Origin: Veillonella sp. VA137
GTDB lineage: Bacteria > Bacillota > Negativicutes > Veillonellales > Veillonellaceae
Assembly: GCF_003992015.1 (NCBI RefSeq)
Contig: NZ_RQVK01000002.1
Span: 62,001 to 126,000 of the forward strand
Length of the DNA: 64,000 nt
Direction: 5' to 3'
A program made the translations under genes and the position numbers. The notes under the pieces are model-generated. The model did not search any database. It had not been told where the DNA came from and saw only the letters and a program-made list of their open reading frames with translations. This document shows positions 35,276 to 43,682 of this stretch, one piece after another; the stretch's first letter is position 1, and every line of letters begins with the position of its first letter.

Positions 35276-35304
35276 ATTATAGCATAGTATATAGGCCATG
35301 ACAA
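35276..35304 (-). promoter_or_regulatory. Promoter of the antisense RNA
   Basis: On the minus strand TTGTCA (35304-35299), 17-bp spacer, TATAAT (35281-35276). A perfect -10 and 4-5 of 6 -35 at ideal spacing, pointing toward the toxin gene. Confidence 0.7.
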
Positions 35305-35306
35305 TG

Positions 35307-35345
35307 TCTCTTGTTCTGCTACGCTTAACTGCATTCTTTAGAGAG
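35307..35345. repeat. Remnant of the palindromic repeat right end
   Basis: TGCTACGCTTAACTGCATTC (35317-35336) matches the right end of repeat copy 2 (34932-34951) at 19 of 20 positions in the same orientation. The toxin-antitoxin locus is therefore bracketed by direct copies of the repeat end. Confidence 0.6.
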
Positions 35346-35486
35346 CGGGATTGGTTTTGAGTTTTTGATAGTACTTCCAGAGAAAACTATAATTTAAAAT
35401 AAAGTTTCCCCAAATGCATAGTCTTTGTTCGTAATTGGCATGATATATGAGTGGCTATTTATATATAAAGCCTATGGATTGTATAG

Positions 35487-35498
35487 TATAATGAATGC
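35487..35498 (+). promoter_or_regulatory. -10 element directly before queG (possible leaderless mRNA)
   Basis: TATAAT (35487-35492) ends 6 nt before the queG ATG at 35499, and there is no Shine-Dalgarno. Transcription would begin at or next to the start codon. The -35 (TATAAA, 35464-35469) is poor. Confidence 0.4.
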
Positions 35499-36392
35499 AT
35501 GACAAATTTAAAACTTGAAGAATTAGCGATACAATTAAATATTCCTGCGGTGGGGGTGGCACCTTGGCCATTGCCGGCGGAAGCGTCGTTACATTTGGAT
35601 ACGCCCTATCCTTGTCCGTTTACGAATGGAAGTATTGAAGAACGATTGCAGGGGTCCACGACTATTGCTTCACCGAAGTCCGCTATAGTCTGTTTGTTTC
35701 CTTATTATATGCTTAGGGAAGGAGTGACGAATTTAGCTAGGTACTGTTGGGGCGATGATTATCATGTTGTAGTACGACAGTATTTGGAACGACTGGTGGA
35801 AGTTTTGCGTGAGCGCTATCCTGACGAAATATACGAGATTCATTGTGATACGTCACCTTTAGCGGATCGGTATATGGCATACTTGGCAGGCTTAGGGTTT
35901 TATGGGTGGAACCAAACGTTTATCAATCCTACGTGGGGATCCTATACGGTGATTGGAACCATCATGACGACTTTGGCATTACCTCCTTCTTCGCCATTGA
36001 ATCAGACCTGTTTACAATGTGGTGCTTGTTTGCGTGTTTGTCCTGGTAAGGCCTTACAAGGAGATCATTTAGATTATCGAACTTGTAAAAGTTATCTCAC
36101 TCAGTGTAAGGGGGATCTTTCAGAGGAAGAAGAACGAATTATTGGTAAAACACCTCTCATTTTTGGGTGTGATGTATGCCAAGAGGTGTGCCCTCACAAT
36201 CGAGATATTCCTATGACGCCTATACCAGAGTTTCAACAGGTTACATCCTACATTGAGATGGAGGAATTAGAAGGAATGACGAATAAAGAGTTTAAAGCGA
36301 AGTACGGCCACAAAGCATGGGCTTGGCGAGGAAAGAAAGTGTTGCTTCGGAATGCGGAGATCGTTAGAAAGGAAAAGCATGAAGGAAAGTAA
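35499..36392 (+). CDS. queG: Epoxyqueuosine reductase QueG
   Basis: 297 residues. N-terminal B12-binding DUF1730-type region, then 4Fe-4S motifs TCLQCGACLRVCPGKAL (about 171-187) and FGCDVCQEVCPHNRDIP (about 228-244) with CKSYLTQC between. QueG reduces epoxyqueuosine to queuosine in tRNA wobble position 34, using cobalamin and two 4Fe-4S clusters. It is the short form without HEAT repeats. No ribosome site precedes the ATG. Its 3' end overlaps the start of the exporter gene by 14 bp. Confidence 0.92.
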   Translation: MTNLKLEELAIQLNIPAVGVAPWPLPAEASLHLDTPYPCPFTNGSIEERLQGSTTIASPKSAIVCLFPYYMLREGVTNLARYCWGDDYHVVVRQYLERLVEVLRERYPDEIYEIHCDTSPLADRYMAYLAGLGFYGWNQTFINPTWGSYTVIGTIMTTLALPPSSPLNQTCLQCGACLRVCPGKALQGDHLDYRTCKSYLTQCKGDLSEEEERIIGKTPLIFGCDVCQEVCPHNRDIPMTPIPEFQQVTSYIEMEELEGMTNKEFKAKYGHKAWAWRGKKVLLRNAEIVRKEKHEGK

Positions 36393-37563
36393 GTCTGTTT
36401 CATTGTTTTTAATTATATTCTTAGGATTGCTCACAGCGGTAACGCCATTGGCGACGGATATGTATTTGCCAGCCTTGCCGATTATGCCTGGAGAACTAGA
36501 TACATCGGCATCGAATATTCAAATGACCATCGGCATTATGACCATCGGTATTGCAGTGGGACAACTCTTTGCAGGACCTATCAGCGATGTGCTAGGTCGT
36601 AAGAGACCGCTCATTGTGGGAAACCTACTTTGCGTAGTAGCTACCATTGTTTGCGCTTATGCACCAAATATTGAAGTACTCTTGTTGGGCCGATTTTTGC
36701 AAGGTGTGACGGGTTCCTTTGGGGTAGTTATCTCTAAGGCTATCGCTCGTGACCATGCATCGGGGCCGGCTCTGATTAAACTGTTGGCATCGTTGATGAT
36801 GGTCAATGGCTTGGCGCCTGTTATCGCTCCATTAGTGGGAGGACAAATTTTGGCATACGAAACGTGGCGATTCATTTTCGTCGTTTTAGCAGGATTTTCC
36901 CTAATATTATTGATAGGTTCCATTCTATTTAGTGAAAGTTTACCAAAGGAGCAACGTGTAGTAGGTGGTGTTCAAGTGGCGCTCAAAAATTACAAGACGT
37001 TGCTGAAAGACAAAGCTTTTTTAGGGCAATGTGGTATTCAATGCTTTGCTTTTGGAGCCTTCTTTTGTTACATTAGTGGATCATCCTTTGTGTACCAAAA
37101 TATCTTTGGGCTGGATGCACAACAATTTAGTTACATATTTGGTATTAATAGCTGTGGTATTATTCTATTTAGTATGATTAGCTCTCGTTTGAGTAATGTC
37201 ATTAAGGATTATCAATTATTACAAGGTAGTTTAACTGTGCTCTTCTTAGGATCTTCTTTGTTCTTAGGTGCTATGGCACTGAATATGCCATTCTTAGTGG
37301 TGACCACAATTTTATTCTTTACCGTAGGGATGGTGTCTTTATTCGGGGCGGCTAGCTTTTCTATGGCGATGGCACATTACGGTCACCTAGCAGGTAGTGC
37401 ATCTGCCTTATTAGGCTTTTTCTCCATGATGTCTGCGGGTATTGTGTCACCTATCGTGGGGATCGGAGGGTCACATACGGCAATTCCTATGGGGATCACT
37501 ATGGTGTTTTGCTCTTTAGTGGCGTTACTCTGTTATTATCGATTTGCTCGTCCGGTTATATAG
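36379..37563 (+). CDS. Bcr/CflA family drug/multidrug exporter (MFS)
   Basis: 394 residues with 12 predicted membrane helices. The start ITFLGLLTAVTP-like segment continues LATDMYLPALPIMPGEL, the DMYLPALP hallmark of Bcr/CflA proteins; MFS motif A is GPISDVLGRKRPL in loop 2-3 and motif C-like LMMVNGLAPVIAPLVGG in helix 5. Proton-driven export of bicyclomycin, chloramphenicol or related compounds is known for the family; here substrate unknown. The ATG at 36379 has AAAGGA upstream; it overlaps the end of queG. Confidence 0.9.
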   Translation: MKESKSVSLFLIIFLGLLTAVTPLATDMYLPALPIMPGELDTSASNIQMTIGIMTIGIAVGQLFAGPISDVLGRKRPLIVGNLLCVVATIVCAYAPNIEVLLLGRFLQGVTGSFGVVISKAIARDHASGPALIKLLASLMMVNGLAPVIAPLVGGQILAYETWRFIFVVLAGFSLILLIGSILFSESLPKEQRVVGGVQVALKNYKTLLKDKAFLGQCGIQCFAFGAFFCYISGSSFVYQNIFGLDAQQFSYIFGINSCGIILFSMISSRLSNVIKDYQLLQGSLTVLFLGSSLFLGAMALNMPFLVVTTILFFTVGMVSLFGAASFSMAMAHYGHLAGSASALLGFFSMMSAGIVSPIVGIGGSHTAIPMGITMVFCSLVALLCYYRFARPVI

Positions 37564-37662
37564 GTATGCTTTCATAGTAGTGAAATCCTAGGTGAATATA
37601 GTGTATAGTCAACTTTTGGCATCGTATTGTATCCTAAGATCATGCGTGTATCTGAAGGAGTG

Positions 37663-37756
37663 CCATTGTATAGTACATACAATGGTGTATAGATGAAAGA
37701 TGATAACGATATAGTAGTGGTATTCTATAGTACACAGAATAGTATATAGATGAAAG
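37663..37756. repeat. Tandem 57-bp repeats, each with a small hairpin
   Basis: Two units contain TAGTACA flanked by inverted arms: CCATTGTA/TACAATGG (37663-37670, 37678-37685) and ATTCT/AGAAT (37722-37726, 37736-37740). Both are followed by GTATATAGATGAAAG or a close variant. The arms differ between units but stay complementary. Confidence 0.6.
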
Positions 37757-37856
37757 GGCGTGCTAGTGGATGACTTAATGATTCAAGTTGCTTTTATAAT
37801 AGATGCAGCAAACTAGGCTTTCATAGGTGTAGATAGAAAAAATTAGTCCTATTTCG

Positions 37857-37886
37857 TTGACATAAACAGTGCTTGTCATGTATAAT
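37857..37886 (+). promoter_or_regulatory. Promoter of rplU-prp-rpmA
   Basis: Perfect TTGACA (37857-37862), 18 bp, perfect TATAAT (37881-37886). Start near 37893, leaving a 110-nt leader. Confidence 0.85.
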
Positions 37887-37892
37887 AATTGA

Positions 37893-38000
37893 GTCATAGT
37901 TTGGGTACGCCCAACTATTGCAAGCCGCATGAAGAGGTCAATAATATTTGGCTTCGGCTAGATAACCGCATTCAGCGAGTACGAATACAAGGAGGTGTCA
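37893..38000 (+). promoter_or_regulatory. Structured leader of rplU (putative L21 leader)
   Basis: Two stem-loops can be seen: TAGTTTGGG with CCCAACTA (about 37897-37916), and AGCCG (37923-37927) with CGGCT (37955-37959) enclosing GCATGAAGAGGTCAAT. Leaders of rplU operons in Firmicutes are known L21-binding elements; membership is inferred from position and structure. Confidence 0.55.
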
Positions 38001-38002
38001 TA

Positions 38003-38314
38003 ATGTACGCAATTATTAAAACTGGTGGTAAACAATATCGCGTTTCCGAAGGCGATGTAATCACTATTGAAAAATTGGATGTAGCAGCTGAAGGAACTGT
38101 TTCTTTTGACGAAGTTGTAACTGTAGTTAAAGACGGTGATGTTAAAGTTGGTACACCACTTGTGGACGGTGCAAAAGTTACTGGTACAGTACTTGAACAT
38201 GGTAAAGCGAAAAAGATCTTGGTTTTCAAATACAAAGCGAAATCCAACTATCGTCGTCGTCAAGGCCATCGCCAACCATTCACTAAAGTTCGCATCGAAA
38301 AAATCGAGGCGTAA
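38003..38314 (+). CDS. rplU: 50S ribosomal protein L21
   Basis: 103 residues, full length: [20 protein letters not shown] at the N-terminus and [21 protein letters not shown] at the C-terminus. It binds 23S rRNA domain near L20. The ATG at 38003 follows AGGAGG at ideal spacing; an in-frame upstream start would translate the leader and is rejected. It is first in the conserved rplU-prp-rpmA operon. Confidence 0.98.
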   Translation: MYAIIKTGGKQYRVSEGDVITIEKLDVAAEGTVSFDEVVTVVKDGDVKVGTPLVDGAKVTGTVLEHGKAKKILVFKYKAKSNYRRRQGHRQPFTKVRIEKIEA

Positions 38315-38319
38315 GTATC

Positions 38320-38634
38320 ATGACTCACATTGATGTGAAACGCAATCGATTAGGGCAAATCATAGAATGTCATTTTCGAGGACATGCTGAAGCAGGTCCT
38401 TACGGAGAAGATATTGTATGTGCCGCTATATCCATGCTTTCACAGACATCGATCTTAGGTCTTCATGAGGTGGCTAAGCAATCCATGGAGTACCAAATAG
38501 AAGACGGTGAGTTACATATCCTACTTTCAGAACCCATTACTGAAAGAGGACAAACTATATTAGAAACGATGCTTCTTGGTATCAAGAATGTGGCGGATCA
38601 ATATAGTGATTTTGTTAGAGTGAGTGAACAATAG
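38320..38634 (+). CDS. prp: Ribosomal-processing cysteine protease Prp
   Basis: 104 residues with the catalytic pair in HFRGHAEAGPYGEDIVCAAIS (His about 22, Cys about 34). Prp removes the N-terminal extension of ribosomal protein L27 in Firmicutes, and the L27 encoded next door carries exactly such an extension. It lies between rplU and rpmA with 5-bp and 12-bp gaps. Confidence 0.95.
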   Translation: MTHIDVKRNRLGQIIECHFRGHAEAGPYGEDIVCAAISMLSQTSILGLHEVAKQSMEYQIEDGELHILLSEPITERGQTILETMLLGIKNVADQYSDFVRVSEQ

Positions 38635-38646
38635 GAGGTGAACTAC

Positions 38647-38934
38647 ATGTTATTCAATATCCAATTACAACTATTCGCATCTAAAAAAGGTGCTTCCAGT
38701 ACAAAAAATGGTCGTGATTCCGAGTCCAAACGTCTTGGAGTTAAATGCCATGACGGTTCTACTGTAAAAAGTGGTAACATCCTAGTTCGTCAACGTGGTA
38801 CACATTTCCATCCAGGCACTAACGTAGGTATCGGCAAAGATGATACTTTGTTTGCATTGGTTCCTGGCCGTGTAGCATTTGAACGTGCTGGTCGTTATAA
38901 CCGTAAAGTTTCTGTATACCCTGTAGAAGCTTAA
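38647..38934 (+). CDS. rpmA: 50S ribosomal protein L27 with cleavable N-terminus
   Basis: 95 residues. Starts [19 protein letters not shown]: the MLxxxLQLFA leader followed by SKKG is the Prp cleavage site (after FA), so mature L27 begins SKKGASST, reaching the peptidyl-transferase centre. The rest ([28 protein letters not shown]) is standard. The ATG at 38647 follows AGGAGGTGA. Last gene of the operon. Confidence 0.97.
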   Translation: MLFNIQLQLFASKKGASSTKNGRDSESKRLGVKCHDGSTVKSGNILVRQRGTHFHPGTNVGIGKDDTLFALVPGRVAFERAGRYNRKVSVYPVEA

Positions 38935-38950
38935 TCATAACACATATGAA

Positions 38951-38985
38951 AGGTCACTAGATAGTAATATCTGGTGGCCTTTTTT
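38951..38985 (+). terminator. Terminator of rplU-prp-rpmA
   Basis: A 13-bp stem, AGGTCACTAGATA (38951-38963) with TATCTGGTGGCCT (38968-38980), GTAA loop, then TTTTT. Confidence 0.88.
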
Positions 38986-39324
38986 GTTTGTTTAGTATAG
39001 GATTTTGCCGTTATTGCAAATAGGACAACAAGATTTTGTAAAAATGATGTTATATCAGATATGCAGTTTAAGGTTATAGGTTGTAAAAGGACATGACGGT
39101 TTCAGAGTGAACAAATGAATAGATGTATATTTCTGTTTATGCATACATAGTATTAGTATTTGCTTTCATAATGCACACTAATTTTATATACATTGATTCA
39201 TAAGTGGAGTATAATAAAAGAAAGACTATATCTAATAAAATCGGTATAGCGCTTATGTTAAGACAAAGCCTAGAAAGATGTAGGCTATCATAGATCTACT
39301 AAGTCAGTAGAAAAGGAGTTTACT
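38986..39324. other. Gap before hydG
   Basis: About 340 bp of AT-rich sequence. I see no plausible gene. A TATAAT at 39210-39215 may be the hydG -10 but lacks a good -35. A small hairpin AGCCTA/TAGGCT lies near 39268-39287 in the presumed leader, and GGAG stands just before the hydG start. Confidence 0.4.
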
Positions 39325-40743
39325 ATGTATGATGTACACTCTTCCAAGGCGGAAGAATTTATTAATCATGAAGAGATTCTAGCCACTTTACAATATGCAG
39401 AAGAAAACAAGGAAAATCGTCCTTTGTTGGATGTCATATTAGAGAAGGCAAAAACTCGTGTAGGATTAAACCACCGTGAGGCGATGGTACTGTTAGAATG
39501 TCCTTTGCCAGAATATAAGGAAAAATTATTTGCTTTAGCAAAAGAGATTAAACAAGCGATTTATGGCAATCGTATTGTATTATTTGCTCCTTTGTATTTA
39601 TCAAACTATTGCATCAATGGTTGTGTCTACTGCCCATACCATGCAAAAAATAAAACCATTACTCGCAAAAAATTAAACCAAGATCAAGTCCGTGAAGAAG
39701 TGATGGCCTTAGAAGCCATGGGGCATAAACGGATTGTTATTGAATCTGGCGAACATCCATTGGAAAATCCACTGGAATATATTTTGGAATGTATTGATAC
39801 GATTTACTCCATCAAAAAAGATAATGGAGAAATTCGTCGTGTCAATGTCAATATTGCGGCGTGTGAAGTGGAAGATTATCGAAAATTACATGAGGCAGGT
39901 ATTGGTACGTACACATTGTTCCAAGAAACATATAATAAAGAAAACTATGAAGCCCTTCATCCAACAGGCCCTAAGAGCGATTATGCATACCATACAACGG
40001 CTATGGATCGCGCTATGGAAGCAGGTATTGATGACGTGGGCATTGGCGTCCTTTATGGATTGGAACACTATAAATATGACTTCGTAGGCTTGTTGATGCA
40101 TGCAGAACATTTAGAGGCAAAGTTTGGTGTAGGTCCGCATACGATCAGTGTGCCTCGAATTTGTCCAGCTGATGATATCGATGTAGATGATTTCAGTAAT
40201 GCTGTACCAGACGATATTTTTGAAAAAATCGTAGCTTTGATTCGTGTATCTGCGCCGTATGCAGGTATGATTATGTCTACTCGTGAAAGTCAAGCTATGC
40301 GTGAGCGTGGCTTAGCCTTAGGTATCTCGCAAATTTCTGGAGGGTCTCGTACATCTGTGGGCGGTTATGTAGAAGAAGAACCAGAAGAAGAAAATTCTGC
40401 GCAATTCGATACGAGTGACCGCCGTTCCTTGGATGAAATTGTGGAATGGTTATTGCAATTAGGATATGTACCAAGTTTCTGTACGGCTTGCTACCGTGAA
40501 GGACGTACAGGTGACCGCTTTATGGCACTGGCTAAGAGTGGACAAATTTCTAACTGTTGTCAACCGAATGCGTTGATGACATTGAAAGAGTATTTACTAG
40601 ACTATGCAGATGAGGAAACAAAAGCTGTTGGTGCGGCTGTTATCGACGTGCAATTAGACTCCATTAAAAACGATCTAGTGAAAGAAAAATCTAAAGCTTA
40701 TATTGCGCAAATGGAAGAGGGAGAACGTGACTTCCGATTCTAG
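39325..40743 (+). CDS. hydG: [FeFe]-hydrogenase maturation radical SAM enzyme HydG
   Basis: 472 residues. The radical SAM motif is CINGCVYC (Cys96, 100, 103) after LYLSNY. The C-terminal cluster that marks HydG from ThiH is FCTACYREGRTGDRFM with CQPNALMTLKEYLLDYA, and the chain ends GERDFRF. HydG cleaves tyrosine to make the CO and CN ligands of the H-cluster and a cysteinyl-Fe synthon. HydE, HydF and the hydrogenase are not in this window, so the maturation genes are dispersed. The gene stands alone between rpmA and guaA. Confidence 0.93.
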   Translation: MYDVHSSKAEEFINHEEILATLQYAEENKENRPLLDVILEKAKTRVGLNHREAMVLLECPLPEYKEKLFALAKEIKQAIYGNRIVLFAPLYLSNYCINGCVYCPYHAKNKTITRKKLNQDQVREEVMALEAMGHKRIVIESGEHPLENPLEYILECIDTIYSIKKDNGEIRRVNVNIAACEVEDYRKLHEAGIGTYTLFQETYNKENYEALHPTGPKSDYAYHTTAMDRAMEAGIDDVGIGVLYGLEHYKYDFVGLLMHAEHLEAKFGVGPHTISVPRICPADDIDVDDFSNAVPDDIFEKIVALIRVSAPYAGMIMSTRESQAMRERGLALGISQISGGSRTSVGGYVEEEPEEENSAQFDTSDRRSLDEIVEWLLQLGYVPSFCTACYREGRTGDRFMALAKSGQISNCCQPNALMTLKEYLLDYADEETKAVGAAVIDVQLDSIKNDLVKEKSKAYIAQMEEGERDFRF

Positions 40744-40827
40744 TCAAAACTTAGTGCATAGGGTATAATATTTAATATATAGTGTTTATATATTGAAGTT
40801 ATAAACAGAAGATTGTGGGAGGACAGA

Positions 40828-42363
40828 ATGGAACAAAAAGAGATGGTTGTTGTCGTTGACTTTGGTGGTCAATATAATCAACTGATCGCGCGTCGTGTAC
40901 GTGAAAATAATGTGTATTGTGAGGTATATCCGTACAATAAAGCATTAGAAAAAATTAAAGAATTACAGCCAAAAGGTATCATCTTTACAGGTGGTCCTGC
41001 TAGCGTATACGAAGACAATGCTCCTAAAATGGAAGCGGAAGTATTTGAACTTGGCATTCCAGTATTGGGTATGTGCTATGGTATGCAATTTATGGCGCAT
41101 ACATTGGGCGGACATGTAACGTCTGCGGAAACACGTGAATTTGGTAAAACACCAACTCAAGTAGATGTGTCCTCACCATTATTTAAAGGACTTTCAGAAG
41201 AAGAAATCGTATGGATGAGCCATGTGGATTATGTGGCAAAAGTGCCAGAAGGTTTCAAAATCGTGGCACATACAAAAGATTGCCCTGTAGCAGCTATGCA
41301 AAACGAAGAGCGTCGTTTATATGCGATGCAATACCATGCAGAAGTATTACATACAGAACATGGTAAAGAAATGTTGCACAACTTCTTGTATGAAGTATGT
41401 GGATGCACAGGCCAATGGACGATGGCAAACTATGCAAAAACTGCTATTGAAGAGATTCGCAATACAGTAGGCGATGGTAAAGTATTATTGGCATTATCTG
41501 GTGGTGTGGATAGCTCTGTAGCAGCAGCGTTAATTTCTAAAGCCGTAGGCGATCAATTGACTTGTATCTTCGTTGACCATGGTTTGATGCGTAAAAACGA
41601 AGGTGATGAAGTAGAAGCGGCGTTTAAAGATTCTGGTATGCACTTCATTCGTGTGGATGCAGAAGAACGTTTCTTGACGAAATTAGCAGGTCTTGAAGAT
41701 CCAGAAGCGAAACGTAAAGCTATCGGTGAAGAATTTATCCGTGTATTCGAAGATGAAGGGCGTAAAATTGGTTCCGTTGATTACTTAGCACAAGGTACAA
41801 TCTACCCAGATGTAATCGAGTCTGGTACTGGCGAAGCTGAAGTGATTAAATCTCACCACAACGTAGGTGGCTTGCCTGCAGTAGTAGATTTCAAGGGTTT
41901 AATCGAACCTCTTCGCAACTTGTTCAAAGACGAAGTTCGTCAATTAGGTGTAGAACTTGGTTTGGCAGATTACCTAGTATGGCGTCAACCATTCCCAGGT
42001 CCAGGTCTTGCGATCCGTGTCATGGGTGAAGTGACAAAAGATAAACTAGACGTATTGCGTGATGCGGATTACATTTTCCGCGATGAAATCGCAAAAGCTG
42101 GTTTAGATCGTTCTATTAACCAATACTTTGCTGTGTTAACAAGCACACGTACTGTAGGCGTTATGGGTGACTTCCGTACCTATGATTACACATTGGCATT
42201 GCGTGGGGTGACCACAACTGACTTCATGACAGCCGACTGGGCACGTATCCCTTATGATGTATTGGATACGATCTCCCGCCGCATCGTGAACGAAGTAAAC
42301 CACATCAACCGTATCGTGTACGATATTACAAGTAAACCACCAGCAACCATTGAGTGGGAATAG
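40828..42363 (+). CDS. guaA: GMP synthase (glutamine-hydrolysing)
   Basis: 511 residues. Class I glutamine amidotransferase domain with the nucleophile in GMCYGMQFM (about Cys86) and [12 protein letters not shown] (HPE usually; Pro is Ala here), then the ATP pyrophosphatase domain with [14 protein letters not shown] (about 222), and the C-terminal dimerisation domain ending TIEWE. It converts XMP to GMP. The ATG at 40828 follows GGGAGG; five upstream in-frame codons are excluded. No purine riboswitch fits in the 84-bp gap. A terminator follows. Confidence 0.97.
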   Translation: MEQKEMVVVVDFGGQYNQLIARRVRENNVYCEVYPYNKALEKIKELQPKGIIFTGGPASVYEDNAPKMEAEVFELGIPVLGMCYGMQFMAHTLGGHVTSAETREFGKTPTQVDVSSPLFKGLSEEEIVWMSHVDYVAKVPEGFKIVAHTKDCPVAAMQNEERRLYAMQYHAEVLHTEHGKEMLHNFLYEVCGCTGQWTMANYAKTAIEEIRNTVGDGKVLLALSGGVDSSVAAALISKAVGDQLTCIFVDHGLMRKNEGDEVEAAFKDSGMHFIRVDAEERFLTKLAGLEDPEAKRKAIGEEFIRVFEDEGRKIGSVDYLAQGTIYPDVIESGTGEAEVIKSHHNVGGLPAVVDFKGLIEPLRNLFKDEVRQLGVELGLADYLVWRQPFPGPGLAIRVMGEVTKDKLDVLRDADYIFRDEIAKAGLDRSINQYFAVLTSTRTVGVMGDFRTYDYTLALRGVTTTDFMTADWARIPYDVLDTISRRIVNEVNHINRIVYDITSKPPATIEWE

Positions 42364-42379
42364 AAAATTAGATATACTG

Positions 42380-42413
42380 AAAGCCAGCAGAACTTGGGTT
42401 TTGCTGGCTTTTG
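42380..42413 (+). terminator. Terminator of guaA (first of two near-identical copies)
   Basis: AAGCCAGCAGAAC (42381-42393) pairs with GTTTTGCTGGCTT (42398-42410), TTGG loop, T-tail. The same 13-bp stem recurs at 45433-45462. Confidence 0.9.
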
Positions 42414-42651
42414 TGTTGTATAAAAGAGGTATGCTAATACTAGTGGAAGATATTTATTTTAGCTAAATAAAGAAATTGATAGCATGGTTGACACCATCAA
42501 TTATTATATTTTATGTTAGGATAAAATGTGATATGATATAGATAAAAGTTTTAATCTTCTAAGATGCGGAATAAGATTTTTATATACTTTTGCTGTCATC
42601 AATTGAATCAGTTTATTATTGGGGCATACTTATAAATAGGGAGAGACCAGT
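42414..42651. other. Gap between guaA terminator and the three-gene insert
   Basis: About 240 bp, very AT-rich. TTGACA at 42488-42493 has no good -10 at normal distance. GGGAG precedes the next gene. No small gene recognised. Confidence 0.35.
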
Positions 42652-43608
42652 GTGTATAGTAAGATAATAAAACGATTAATACGGTCAATGTATTTTTGTG
42701 CGCTGTCGATATGTTTATGTATGGTGTTGGGATGTGGCTTTTCGGCTAAAAGTAGCACTGAAACAGAAGGCAGAATAGAGGGCGCTTCGTATCATCTGGA
42801 GCATGATAGAATGTCTATGGGGGAAGCTAGGAATAAATTAAGTGTTATTGAAAAAGAAATACAGTTGTTTCCTTATGAATCTATATATGTAGGATACCAT
42901 AATGAGTCCATTGTGAAACAATCTAGACCTGTTCGTGCAGCTAGTATGATTAAAGTATATATATTAGGATATTTATTTGAAGAAATAGAAGCAGGTCATA
43001 TCAATTTAGGTGAAACTATGGAATTAGAAGAATCCGATAAAGTTGGTGGTGCTGGAGTATTGTCTGGTTATGCTGTTGGTACAAAATTGACTGTTGATGA
43101 ATTGGCGAAGTTAATGATTACAGTTAGCGATAATTCTGCAACTAACATACTAATACGTCGCCTTGGAATGGAATCAATTAACCAATACATCATAAAAAAT
43201 GGATTTATGGATACGAAATTACAACGGTATATGATGGATTTAGAAGCTATTCGGCAAGGACGTGAAAATTATACATCTGCTAACGATTTGGGACATTGGT
43301 TTATGAATTTATTAGAAGGAAAAGGAATGTCAAGCTCTTCTAGAGAGAAAATGTTGATGTACTTGTTGGGTCAAACAGATACTGAAACATTTAATGAGGC
43401 GTTATCTAATCGGTTTATTGCACATAAAACAGGAGAACTTGCTGGAGTGTATCATGATGGTGGCATTATCTTTCAGAGTCAAGACTATAAAAAAGGGGAG
43501 GCCTATATACTTATAACACTCAGTGATTCTTACGAATTAAGAGAATCTGAAGTGTATCATTTTAAGAATATAGCTAAATATATAGATAGTGTGCTATTCG
43601 AACGATAA
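42652..43608 (+). CDS. Class A beta-lactamase-like serine hydrolase lipoprotein
   Basis: 318 residues, GTG start. Signal peptide with lipobox VLGC (Cys28). The three active-site boxes of penicillin-recognising enzymes are present and ordered: SMIK (Ser98-Lys101), SDN (159-161), KTG (259-261). The omega-loop Glu-x-x-Leu-Asn of true class A beta-lactamases is not visible; instead MMDLEAIRQGRENYTSAND occurs, as in many Firmicute PF13354 proteins whose substrate is unknown. It may act on peptidoglycan or weakly on beta-lactams. First gene of the insert between duplicated terminators; its AT-rich codon use differs from the neighbours. Confidence 0.75.
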   Translation: MYSKIIKRLIRSMYFCALSICLCMVLGCGFSAKSSTETEGRIEGASYHLEHDRMSMGEARNKLSVIEKEIQLFPYESIYVGYHNESIVKQSRPVRAASMIKVYILGYLFEEIEAGHINLGETMELEESDKVGGAGVLSGYAVGTKLTVDELAKLMITVSDNSATNILIRRLGMESINQYIIKNGFMDTKLQRYMMDLEAIRQGRENYTSANDLGHWFMNLLEGKGMSSSSREKMLMYLLGQTDTETFNEALSNRFIAHKTGELAGVYHDGGIIFQSQDYKKGEAYILITLSDSYELRESEVYHFKNIAKYIDSVLFER

Positions 43609-43682
43609 GTTTGTATTACTATTTGTGAAAATAGTAGGTATATCATGTGTTAATAATGTTGACATTATATTAAGGAGGAACT

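Noticed and set aside
40744-40827. Purine riboswitch before guaA
   Set aside because: The gap is only 84 bp and lacks the two kissing loops of purine aptamers; AT-rich with a lone TATAAT.
42652-43608. A true class A beta-lactamase resistance gene
   Set aside because: SxxK, SDN and KTG are present, but the ExxLN omega-loop motif that deacylates beta-lactams is not recognisable, so only serine hydrolase is claimed.
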